8,306 nt of DNA, taken from assembly GCA_002403455.1 (NCBI GenBank), contig DHHV01000084.1, positions 1 to 8,306 of the forward strand. The letters are read 5' to 3'. Source of the stretch: Hyphomonadaceae bacterium UBA4763 (GTDB lineage Bacteria > Pseudomonadota > Alphaproteobacteria > Caulobacterales > Aquidulcibacteraceae). The number at the start of each line of letters is the position of its first letter. Position 1 is the stretch's first letter. The notes under the pieces were generated by a model. The model was not told the origin of the DNA. It did no database searches and saw only the letters and a list, made by a program, of their open reading frames with translations. The translations under genes and the position numbers were made by a program. This document shows, one piece after another, positions 1-5,441 of this stretch.

Positions 1-28
1 ATTCGCTCAGAGCGTGCCACAATTATGG

Positions 29-77
29 GGCGAATTTAAGAATCGCCACACTAGGGCGATTTCGATAAATCGCCCTA
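29..77. promoter_or_regulatory. Tandem hairpins upstream of the 127-546 gene
   Basis: Two adjacent inverted repeats lie 50-98 bp ahead of the first gene. The first pairs 29-36 with 41-47 (seven pairs, one bulged A at 33, loop TAAG). The second pairs 52-62 with 67-77 (11 perfect pairs, loop CGAT). A third, mutually exclusive stem can form between 41-47 and 55-61, because the sequence AATCGCC occurs at 41-47 and again at 68-74. No T-run follows on either strand, so this is not a standard intrinsic terminator. It could be the 3' end of an upstream transcription unit, an operator with repeated half-sites, or a leader with alternative folds. The pairing is seen directly; the function is inference. 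Confidence 0.5.
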
Positions 78-126
78 TGCTTTAACGGTGCGAATCTCGC
101 CATAAGGCGGCAAGGCGGAGGCGCGC

Positions 127-546
127 ATGGACCTGCAATCCTTATCTTTGGCGATGGCGTTGATCTTGAGCGGCATTGCCTGCGGCGGCGGCGCCGTGTT
201 GAGCCTGGTCGCCATGCCTTTGGTGTTCGAGATGCAAGATTATGGGCGCGCCGACCGCTTTGCGCGCAACGCGATCTTGTTGACCAATCCGATTTTGGCG
301 GGTGTGGCGTTCGCCGCTGCGGTCGCCGCCGTCTTCGGCGGAGCGGTCGCGATGGCGGTGATCTTTGGCTGCGTGGGGCTCGGCTTTTTGCTGGCGCGCC
401 TGCCAGTGCAAAGCCGCAAAGACGCGACGGGGCAAGTCTATGTGCGCCGCCAGAAAAAGGTCAGCCGCGTGGCGGCGATGACGCTATCGGCCGCGCTGAT
501 CCCGGTCATGCTGACCGGGATCGTACTGGGCGTTATCGGAATTTAG
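127..546 (+). CDS. Small four-helix membrane protein, function unknown
   Basis: This encodes a 139-residue protein I do not recognise. Hydrophobic stretches at about residues 6-34, 49-70, 72-90 and 115-138 predict four membrane helices in the inner membrane. The first helix holds a Gly-rich turn (G20-G22). Two polar segments separate the helices: residues 35-48, of mixed charge, and residues 91-114, strongly basic (including RRQKK at 107-111). By the positive-inside rule the second should be cytoplasmic. No catalytic or metal-binding motif is visible. The ATG is well supported by a purine-rich Shine-Dalgarno at 112-121 with 5 nt spacing. The gene stands alone on the plus strand between the upstream hairpins and a terminator directly after its stop. 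Codon use matches the rest of the window. Confidence is high that it is a gene and low for any role. Confidence 0.8.
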   Translation: MDLQSLSLAMALILSGIACGGGAVLSLVAMPLVFEMQDYGRADRFARNAILLTNPILAGVAFAAAVAAVFGGAVAMAVIFGCVGLGFLLARLPVQSRKDATGQVYVRRQKKVSRVAAMTLSAALIPVMLTGIVLGVIGI

Positions 547-652
547 CGCATCTTCACCTTAATCCGGGTCGCCGAAGATGCGCTGGTTTTTTCGTTTCCG
601 CGCATTTTCTTAACGCGAACCGGTTCCCACTTCGCTTGAAAATGCTTTAGCG
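543..652. repeat. Dispersed intergenic repeat, copy A
   Basis: This roughly 110-bp block has a diverged partner at 5276-5384. Both start with TTAGCGC, share a TCTTCA...TAATCC block, reach ATGCGCTG at the same offset, and end with CTTGAAAATG-TTTAGCG. Over the first 43 positions I count 33 identities without gaps. Copy A holds two hairpins: the terminator stem (545-555/574-584) and a second one pairing 602-609 with 638-645. The loop of the second carries GAACCGGTTCCCACTTCGCT, a core that resembles dispersed intergenic elements I recall from Rhizobiales; this is from memory, not a search. The right end overlaps the stop codon of the minus-strand gene at 647. Confidence 0.7.
545..592 (+). terminator. 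Intrinsic terminator of the membrane-protein gene
   Basis: An 11-bp perfect stem pairs 545-555 with 574-584 around an 18-nt loop. After two G residues comes a run of six T (587-592). The stem begins inside the stop codon of the 127-546 gene. Stem plus T-tract is the classical rho-independent pattern for plus-strand transcripts, although the loop is longer than usual. The structure lies within the dispersed repeat at 543-652, so the terminator may have come with the repeat. Confidence 0.7.
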
Positions 653-1177
653 GCGAACGAAGCGACCGCCGCGCGGGCTGTGGAAGCGCGCGCCGCCGTT
701 AAAGCTGCGACCGGCGACGAAGCCGCGGTTGAACCCGCGGTTAAAGCCGCGATTGAACCCGCCGCGAAAGCCCGGGGCGATCACCACGCTGGTCCCAAAG
801 CCGGAGCGGAACCCGGATCGAAAGCCCGGGTGAAAGCGCGAGCCGACAAAGCCGCGATTAAAGCCGCCATGGAAACCGGGATGGAAACCGCCACGAAAAC
901 CGGAATGAAAGCCCGGATGGAAGCCGCCCCGAAAACCGGGATGGAAACCAGAGTGGAAGCCATGATGGCCAAAGCCGCCATGAAAGCGCGAACCGTGGAA
1001 TCGGTTAAACCCGCCGCCGTGGAACCCGCCATGAAAGCCGCCCGTGGTAATCACGACCGGCGGAATGAATACGCCGACTTTGACTTTTGCCTGCGCCGGC
1101 GCGGCCAATCCGACGAACGCCAAAGCAGCGGCGATGCTCATCACCGATTTTACCAAGCCCGAAAACCACGTCTTCAT
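647..1177 (-). CDS. Secreted Gly/Phe/His/Arg-rich tetrapeptide-repeat protein
   Basis: This 176-residue protein has a clear Sec signal peptide: basic start, hydrophobic core at about 12-26, and an AQA cleavage site after residue 30. The mature part has about 146 residues and a very restricted alphabet. I count 29 Phe, 14 His, 18 Arg and 2 Lys, with no Asp, Glu, Cys, Trp, Tyr or Leu. Phe recurs every fourth residue without a break from 74 to 110, and again at 115-127 and 137-153. A 12-residue unit is repeated three times (74-85, 86-97, 98-109) and the unit GFNR three times near 140-152. Two hydrophobic patches (34-43, 130-135) interrupt the repeats. I chose the ATG at 1177 because AGAAAGG lies 8-10 nt upstream; the ATG at 1198 lacks a good site. 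It should be a basic, probably disordered exported protein. Metal, nucleic-acid or surface binding is possible, but no function is established. Confidence 0.75.
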   Translation of the reverse strand: MKTWFSGLVKSVMSIAAALAFVGLAAPAQAKVKVGVFIPPVVITTGGFHGGFHGGGFNRFHGSRFHGGFGHHGFHSGFHPGFRGGFHPGFHSGFRGGFHPGFHGGFNRGFVGSRFHPGFRSGFRSGFGTSVVIAPGFRGGFNRGFNRGFNRGFVAGRSFNGGARFHSPRGGRFVRR

Positions 1178-1208
1178 GCGCTCTACCTTTCTCAACATTC
1201 CGGCTTTT

Positions 1209-1223
1209 GATCACATGGTGATC
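1209..1223. promoter_or_regulatory. Short palindrome upstream of the repeat-protein gene
   Basis: GATCAC and GTGATC form a perfect 6-bp inverted repeat around ATG. It lies 32 bp upstream of the start of the minus-strand gene ending at 1177, in the 243-bp divergent region shared with the Hpt gene. The position suits an operator or a leader hairpin. The remainder of 1224-1420 shows no convincing sigma-70 promoter: a TTGACC on the minus strand near 1375-1380 lacks a good -10 at 16-18 bp. Confidence 0.3.
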
Positions 1224-1420
1224 GCCGCGCCGAAATCACCTGCCCGCTGACCACCATTGCCAAAGCCGGGCAACGCAGGATGAACGGCTCGTTCAGGCGC
1301 ATTTACCGCAATCACGCCGCGATCGCGCCTTCTCACCAACAAATTTCCGCAGTTTCTTGGGATTGTTAAGCTTGGGTCAAACTTGCGGGCTTAAGCTCGC
1401 GCCAATTCGGTGGAGCTCAA

Positions 1421-1810
1421 ATGGCCGTCCCAACACTTATTCTTGATCGTAATCATCTGGATATGATGGCCGATGGCGATCTGGAATTGCAGCGCGAGCT
1501 GTTCGGCTTGTTCCGCACGCAGGCCGAATTATGGGGGCGTTTGCTGGACGCCGGCGCGCCGGAAGGCGCGTGGGCCGATGCGGTGCATAGCCTAAAGGGC
1601 TCGGCGCGTGGACTAGGCGCCTGGGCGCTGGCGAAAGCCTGCGAAAACGCAGAGGTCAAACCAGGGCAAGCCTTTACCCGGATCGAGCGCGCCGCCCGCG
1701 TCGCCATCATCCGCGAAGTGCTCGACCAGACCCTGCAAGCGATTGCGCAATGCGATTATGATTTGGCGTTAAGCTCGCTGCGCAGCCGGTCAAAAGTCGT
1801 CAATTCATAA
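1421..1810 (+). CDS. Stand-alone histidine phosphotransfer (Hpt) domain protein
   Basis: The 129-residue product is a cytoplasmic Hpt domain of the kind that relays phosphate between response-regulator receiver domains in multistep phosphorelays. The diagnostic motif is AVHSLKGSARGLGA at 54-67, with His56 as the expected phosphorylated residue and Lys59 and Gly60 in their family positions. The surrounding sequence is helical, as expected for a four-helix bundle, and the length fits a single domain. No kinase, receiver or DNA-binding domain is fused, and none is encoded in the window, so the partners must be elsewhere. GGTGGAG at 1409-1415 with 5 nt spacing supports the ATG. The last 55 bp overlap the 3' end of the convergent chorismate mutase-like gene. 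The family call is firm; the pathway is unknown. Confidence 0.85.
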   Translation: MAVPTLILDRNHLDMMADGDLELQRELFGLFRTQAELWGRLLDAGAPEGAWADAVHSLKGSARGLGAWALAKACENAEVKPGQAFTRIERAARVAIIREVLDQTLQAIAQCDYDLALSSLRSRSKVVNS

Positions 1811-2094
1811 GCAATACAGGCTTCCATCATCGCCCGCCAGGTCGGCTCGGCGATCGACCAGGAAAGCCCGACCCGGTCGGCCTCCGCCGCCACCTTGGCG
1901 AGCACGTCGGCGATGCGCGCTTCGTCGCGGACGAGCTCGCGGCTTGGTTTGATGCGCGCGGCGGCGTCCATATAGCTTTGCCGTTCGGCGATCAGCGCGA
2001 CCAGGAGGCGGTCGAGCCGATCGATCTGCTGGCGCACCTCGGCCATGGTCTGGCAATCCTGCGCGGCGCGCGTCTGCTCGTCTGATCGCGTCAT
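1756..2094 (-). CDS. Chorismate mutase-like protein (AroQ/PchB fold)
   Basis: The 112-residue protein fits the small all-helical AroQ family, which converts chorismate to prephenate on the route to phenylalanine and tyrosine. Related PchB enzymes instead release pyruvate from isochorismate. The long first helix carries VRQQIDRLDRLLVALIAER (20-38), with Arg21 and Arg38 at the active-site arginine positions. IKPS (48-51) supplies the expected active-site lysine (Lys49), and Arg56-Arg60 fits the following charged helix. IAYE (94-97) places Glu97 about where the last catalytic Gln/Glu lies. The ATG at 2094 is preferred, with a modest GGGA 5 nt upstream; an upstream GTG at 2142 has no ribosome site. 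No aromatic or siderophore gene is nearby, so mutase and lyase cannot be separated from context. The 3' end overlaps the Hpt gene. Confidence 0.8.
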   Translation of the reverse strand: MTRSDEQTRAAQDCQTMAEVRQQIDRLDRLLVALIAERQSYMDAAARIKPSRELVRDEARIADVLAKVAAEADRVGLSWSIAEPTWRAMMEACIAYELTTFDRLRSELNAKS

Positions 2095-2151
2095 TGTTAT
2101 CCCGTCGACGCCGTCGCAAGGCCGGCCAAGCGTACGTTGCACCGCAACGTC

Positions 2152-2183
2152 TTGACGCTATGCGACCCCGGCCATGCCATAAT
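2152..2183 (+). promoter_or_regulatory. Possible promoter for the FNR operon
   Basis: TTGACG at 2152-2157 resembles a -35 box, and TGCCATAAT at 2175-2183 resembles an extended -10. The 20-bp spacer is longer than the usual 16-18, so the extended -10 would have to carry most of the activity. A start near 2190 would give the FNR mRNA a leader of about 165 nt containing the hairpins at 2207-2246. This is a motif match only. Confidence 0.3.
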
Positions 2184-2206
2184 TGGGGCTTGCAGTGAAG
2201 CAAAAC

Positions 2207-2246
2207 GCGTGCTGATGCAGCACGCACAGGTGCGCCCTATAGGCGC
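2207..2246. promoter_or_regulatory. Palindrome cluster upstream of the FNR gene
   Basis: Two hairpins lie in the 259-bp divergent gap between the chorismate mutase-like gene and FNR. One pairs 2207-2214 with 2218-2225 (8 bp, loop ATG). The other pairs 2232-2236 with 2242-2246 (5 bp, loop CTATA). An overlapping inverted repeat, CGCAC-AG-GTGCG, spans 2223-2234 and competes with both. No T-run follows. They could be operator sites or an mRNA leader structure. Beyond these and the promoter candidate I see nothing in 2095-2353 except the FNR ribosome site. Confidence 0.4.
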
Positions 2247-2353
2247 TTCCGCCTGGGGTCAAGCGCTGCGATGGCGTGACCTCGAGCGCCGGTATTGCGG
2301 CGCGCAGCGCAAATTTTGCCGCGCCGCGCTGACCGCCCGAGATGAGGATTAAG

Positions 2354-3442
2354 ATGCACGACGGTTCTGCTCCCCCCGCTTTTGCTTCGGTGTCGCGCCC
2401 CGCGAGCGCGCCGGCCGGCGATTATTACAAAACCGATGTGGTGATCATCGGCGCCGGCCCCGTGGGGCTGTTTGCCGTGTTTGAATTGGGCCTGTTGGAT
2501 GTGAAGTCGCATCTCGTCGACATTCTGGACCGGCCGGGCGGGCAATGCGCTGAGCTTTACCCCGAAAAGCCGATCTACGACATCCCGGCCTATCCGATCG
2601 TGACGGGGCAGGAACTGACCGACAAGTTGATGGAGCAAATCCTGCCCTTCAATCCGACCTTTCATCTGGGCGAAATGGCGGTGGCGCTGGAGAAGACGGC
2701 GGCGGGAACTTGGTTGCTGACCACCGATCAGGGCACGCGCCTGGAAGCGCCGGTGATCGCGATCGCGGCCGGCGGCGGCTCGTTTCAGCCGAAAAAACCG
2801 CCGATCCCGGCGATCGAAGCCTATGAAGGGACCAGCGTGTTCTACGCCGTCCGCAAGATGGAGCAATTTCGCGGCAAGAAGATCGTCATCGCCGGCGGCG
2901 GCGATTCGGCGCTCGACTGGACGCTCAATCTGGTCCCGATCGCCGAGCGCGTCACGCTCGTCCACCGGCGCGATGATTTCCGCGCCGCGCCCCATTCGGT
3001 CGCGCAAATGCGCGCTTTGGTCGAAAAAGGCGCGATGGACTTGCACATCGCCGACATCAAATCGTTGAAAGGCGCGGCGCCGGTCCTCTCGGCCGTGACG
3101 CTGGCGAATAAAGAACAAGGCGAGTTCGACATCGCTTGCGACGCGTTTTTGCCGTTTTATGGCCTCACCATGAAATTGGGACCAGTCGCCGAATTTGGGT
3201 TGAATTTGCATGAAAACCTGATCCCGGTCGATACAGAGAAGTTCGAGACTTCGACGAGCGGCATTTTCGCGATCGGCGATATCAATTATTACCCGGGAAA
3301 ATTGAAGCTGATCTTATCGGGGTTTCACGAAGCGGCGCTGATGGCCCAGCAAGCCTTCCGCTATGTTTACCCTGAAAAGAAATTGCGCTTTCAATACACA
3401 ACCTCGTCCACCGATTTGCAGAAAAAACTCGGGGTGAAATAA
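2354..3442 (+). CDS. Ferredoxin-NADP+ reductase, thioredoxin reductase-like type
   Basis: This 362-residue cytoplasmic flavoenzyme moves electrons between ferredoxin (or flavodoxin) and NADP(H). An FAD Rossmann motif GAGPVG is at 33-38, followed by GGQCAELYPEKPIYDIPAYP at 62-81, which is typical of this FNR class. The NADPH domain has GGGDSALDW at 181-189 and a downstream HRRDDFRAAP that fits 2'-phosphate recognition. FAIGDINYYPGK near the C terminus is the second FAD-binding motif. The CxxC of true thioredoxin reductases is absent. A C-terminal extension with YTTSST is present, as in the YumC-type FNRs. The ATG at 2354 is chosen because GAGGA (2344-2348) lies 5 nt ahead; the ATG at 2342 would overlap this site. 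It is the first gene of a likely operon with the hydrolase. In alphaproteobacteria such enzymes supply reduced ferredoxin or handle redox stress; which applies here is not visible. Confidence 0.93.
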   Translation: MHDGSAPPAFASVSRPASAPAGDYYKTDVVIIGAGPVGLFAVFELGLLDVKSHLVDILDRPGGQCAELYPEKPIYDIPAYPIVTGQELTDKLMEQILPFNPTFHLGEMAVALEKTAAGTWLLTTDQGTRLEAPVIAIAAGGGSFQPKKPPIPAIEAYEGTSVFYAVRKMEQFRGKKIVIAGGGDSALDWTLNLVPIAERVTLVHRRDDFRAAPHSVAQMRALVEKGAMDLHIADIKSLKGAAPVLSAVTLANKEQGEFDIACDAFLPFYGLTMKLGPVAEFGLNLHENLIPVDTEKFETSTSGIFAIGDINYYPGKLKLILSGFHEAALMAQQAFRYVYPEKKLRFQYTTSSTDLQKKLGVK

Positions 3443-3445
3443 GCG

Positions 3446-4513
3446 ATGCTGCGCGCCGCGCTGCGGGCCTATTTGCGCCAGACCTTTAAAGGCTCGGACG
3501 CGGCGGTCGCGGCGAAGCTGGATGAGCCGATCCTGGCGCGGGCCGGGCGCTTGCTCGACCCGCGGTTCCAGTGGCTGCAGCGGCGGGCGCGGGCGGACAA
3601 GCGCCGCCCGCAAGATCTGCCGGTGACGGTGATGCGCAGACTGTCCGACGCCTCGATCCAGCTCTTGCGCGGCAAGACCGAGCCGGGAGTGGCCGAGACC
3701 AAGCTGGAAATCCCGCTGGACGGGCGACGGATGAGCGCCCGGCTTTACCGCGCCGCGACGCAAGACCCCCAGCGCCCGGCGATGCTCTATGCCCATTCGG
3801 GCGGCGGCGTGACCGGCAACATGGATTGGTGCGCGCAATTTTGCGCCATCATCGCCAAGACCGCCAGACTGCCGGTCGTGTCGATCGATTATCGGCTGGC
3901 GCCCGAACATCCCTGGCCGGCCGGGTTGGCGGACATGGCGGGCGCCTATGACTGGCTGCTGGCCCATTCGGCGGAATTTGGCGCAGCGCCTGACAGCGTT
4001 GGCGTCGGCGGCGACAGCATGGGCGGCAATTACGCCGCGATCCTTTGTCAGGATTTGCGCGCGGCGGGTCGGCCGCAGCCCGCCTTTCAGGCATTGGTCT
4101 ATCCGGCGACCGATTTTACGGCCGAGACCGGCTCGATGGACGTCTTTTCCGACGTTTTCCCGCTGACGCGCGATCTCGTCGATTGGTTCATGAGCCATTA
4201 TCTGCGCCGCTATGCCGGCGGGCCGGTCGATCGGGCCGATCTGCGGCTATCGCCGGGCAAGGCTGGGGACCTGGCTGGTCTTGCGCCGGCCTTGGTGGCG
4301 ACGGCGGGCTTTGACGTGCTGGTGGACCAGGGCGATGACTATGCCGAACGGCTGCGCGCGGCGGGCGTTGCGGTCGACCATTTTCGGTATGACCGCTTGG
4401 CGCATGGCTTTGTGTCGTTCGGGACGATCCCGCGCGCCGAGGCGGCCCTGCGCGACATGGCGGCGCGCCTGGACCGGCTGATCGCCGATCACGTGTCGCG
4501 CGCAGGCCGGTGA
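3446..4513 (+). CDS. Alpha/beta hydrolase, hormone-sensitive-lipase family
   Basis: The 355-residue protein should be a serine esterase of the HSL (family IV) group, hydrolysing carboxylic esters. The oxyanion-hole motif is HSGGG at 117-121, a one-residue variant of the family HGGG. DYRLAPEHPWPA at 148-159 is characteristic. The nucleophile is Ser191 in GGDSMGG, Asp290 in GFDVLVD is the acid and His320 in LAHGF completes the triad. Residues 1-85 form an Arg-rich helical cap-like region without a signal peptide, so it is probably cytoplasmic. The start lies 3 nt after the FNR stop, with GGGGTG at 3431-3436 as ribosome site, so the two are probably cotranscribed. Substrate is unknown: short-chain acyl esters are usual for the family. 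No membrane or binding domain is fused. The family call is firm. Confidence 0.9.
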   Translation: MLRAALRAYLRQTFKGSDAAVAAKLDEPILARAGRLLDPRFQWLQRRARADKRRPQDLPVTVMRRLSDASIQLLRGKTEPGVAETKLEIPLDGRRMSARLYRAATQDPQRPAMLYAHSGGGVTGNMDWCAQFCAIIAKTARLPVVSIDYRLAPEHPWPAGLADMAGAYDWLLAHSAEFGAAPDSVGVGGDSMGGNYAAILCQDLRAAGRPQPAFQALVYPATDFTAETGSMDVFSDVFPLTRDLVDWFMSHYLRRYAGGPVDRADLRLSPGKAGDLAGLAPALVATAGFDVLVDQGDDYAERLRAAGVAVDHFRYDRLAHGFVSFGTIPRAEAALRDMAARLDRLIADHVSRAGR

Positions 4514-4535
4514 CGCGCGGACGAACTGGCCCACA

Positions 4536-4552
4536 CGCAAAGGCGATTTGCG
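4536..4552. promoter_or_regulatory. Small hairpin between hydrolase and redox gene
   Basis: CGCAAA (4536-4541) and TTTGCG (4547-4552) pair perfectly around a 5-nt loop in the 96-bp gap. The following GAAAACCCG is not a T-run, so it is at best a weak terminator. It may equally be an operator for the gene starting at 4610. I see no clear promoter in the gap, so read-through from the FNR-hydrolase operon remains possible. Confidence 0.3.
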
Positions 4553-4609
4553 AAAACCCGTTTGAAGTCCGACATCTCCTGCAGCCGATTTTGCACGGAG
4601 ATTTTTATC

Positions 4610-5266
4610 ATGGCTTTTGACGCGCCGACCACGATCGCGCCGATCAACATCACCGTCTATCGTTGGGCGGGGCAATGGGGGCCGTTCAAGGTGAAAATTC
4701 CCTGCGGGGAATGCGCGCTGACCGTCGATGTCATCAAGGACACGCTGGAAAACGAGCTGAAGGGCGTTCCGGTCACGCTGGATATCCGCGAATGGCTGTC
4801 GGAATGGTGGAAGCCTCTGAAATTGTTCCCCTTGCGGGGCTATCACGCCCCGATCGTGCTTGTTGAAGGCGCTATAGTCTGCGAGGGCGAAGCGCTCAAC
4901 CGTGGGCTCCTGACCCAAGCGGTGATCGACGCCTACGCCAAACGCGCGCCGCTGAAAGGCACGCATTTGTTCGGCAAAACCAATTGCAAGCATTGCGTGC
5001 GCGGCAAGGGCTATTTTGCGCAAGCCGGCATTCAATTCGCTTATCATGACGTCGTGCGCGAGCCGGCGGCGCTCTATGAAATGCTGGCGCGCGTCAAACC
5101 CTTGGTCGGGCCCAAGACCCCGATCACCGTGCCGCAGATCTGGATCGATGGCCATTATGTCGGCGGCGCCGATCAATTGGGCAAAGCGCTGGGCGTCTCG
5201 ATCGAGCCGAACCCCGAACGTGGGCAAAATTCGATGACCGACAAGCCGATGGCTGTTGTGAAATAA
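4610..5266 (+). CDS. Two-domain thioredoxin-fold/glutaredoxin protein
   Basis: The 218-residue cytoplasmic protein carries two redox-active CxxC motifs. Residues 12-110 look like a thioredoxin-fold domain: a beta strand (INITVYRW), CGEC at 32-35, a helix, and APIVLVEG at 80-87, where Pro81 could be the cis-proline. Residues 117-196 are a glutaredoxin domain with CKHC at 126-129 in place of the common CPYC, then TVPQIWIDG (173-181, cis-Pro175) and GGADQL (185-190), the usual glutathione-binding loop. This suggests dithiol-disulfide exchange, perhaps with internal electron transfer between domains. The tail (200-218) is polar and probably flexible. The ATG at 4610 has CGGAG at 4596-4600 with 9 nt spacing; an in-frame TTG at 4562 has no ribosome site. 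Only about 1 kb separates its stop from the end of gor, although the strands differ. The Grx fold is well supported; the first domain less so. Confidence 0.82.
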   Translation: MAFDAPTTIAPINITVYRWAGQWGPFKVKIPCGECALTVDVIKDTLENELKGVPVTLDIREWLSEWWKPLKLFPLRGYHAPIVLVEGAIVCEGEALNRGLLTQAVIDAYAKRAPLKGTHLFGKTNCKHCVRGKGYFAQAGIQFAYHDVVREPAALYEMLARVKPLVGPKTPITVPQIWIDGHYVGGADQLGKALGVSIEPNPERGQNSMTDKPMAVVK

Positions 5267-5275
5267 GGGAGCGAT

Positions 5276-5384
5276 TTAGCGCTTCTTCAAGGTAATCCAA
5301 GTCGGTAAAAATGCGCTGAATTCTGGTTGTTGAATATATTCTTGGCGCACACCGTGTCCTGCTACACTTGAAAATGTTTTAGCG
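5276..5384. repeat. Dispersed intergenic repeat, copy B (degenerate)
   Basis: This copy matches 543-652 in the same orientation and nearly the same length (109 against 110 bp). The outer blocks are best kept: TTAGCGCTTCTTCA at the left, CTTGAAAATGTTTTAGCG at the right. The centre has drifted and lost the GAACCGGTTCCC core. The terminator stem of copy A is reduced to the outer AGCGC/GCGCT, and its T-run is gone, so efficient termination is doubtful. It fills most of the 175-bp gap between the convergent redox and transporter genes. I see nothing further in 5385-5441. Confidence 0.6.
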
Positions 5385-5441
5385 TGGCGGAAAGCAATCG
5401 CTATCAAAGGCGTAGTGGAGCTCTTGGTTGCACCGGACCGC

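Noticed and set aside
851..958. 36-nt period DNA repeat as a possible CRISPR or minisatellite
   Set aside because: The units are contiguous with no spacers and stay in frame, so they are the coding repeats of the Phe/Gly protein.
680..1210. 176-codon open frame on the plus strand, Ala/Lys/Glu-rich
   Set aside because: It is the antisense shadow of the Phe/Gly repeat gene. The minus strand has a signal peptide and a ribosome site; this frame has neither, and its repeats mirror the GGN/TTY codons.
2095..2142. GTG extension of the chorismate mutase-like protein
   Set aside because: No ribosome site ahead of 2142, and the added residues do not belong to the AroQ fold.
2237..3211. 324-codon open frame opposite the FNR gene
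   Set aside because: Arg/His/Asp-rich, no recognisable domain, opposite a gene with complete FAD and NADPH motifs. Typical of high-GC antisense frames.
4562..4609. Upstream TTG extension of the redox protein by 16 residues
   Set aside because: No ribosome site before the TTG, while the ATG at 4610 has CGGAG at good spacing and begins just before the first beta strand of the domain.
3314..5227. Two long minus-strand frames (3314-4198 and 4247-5227) opposite the hydrolase and redox genes
   Set aside because: Low-complexity Arg-rich translations with no motif or ribosome site. The plus-strand genes carry full catalytic motifs.
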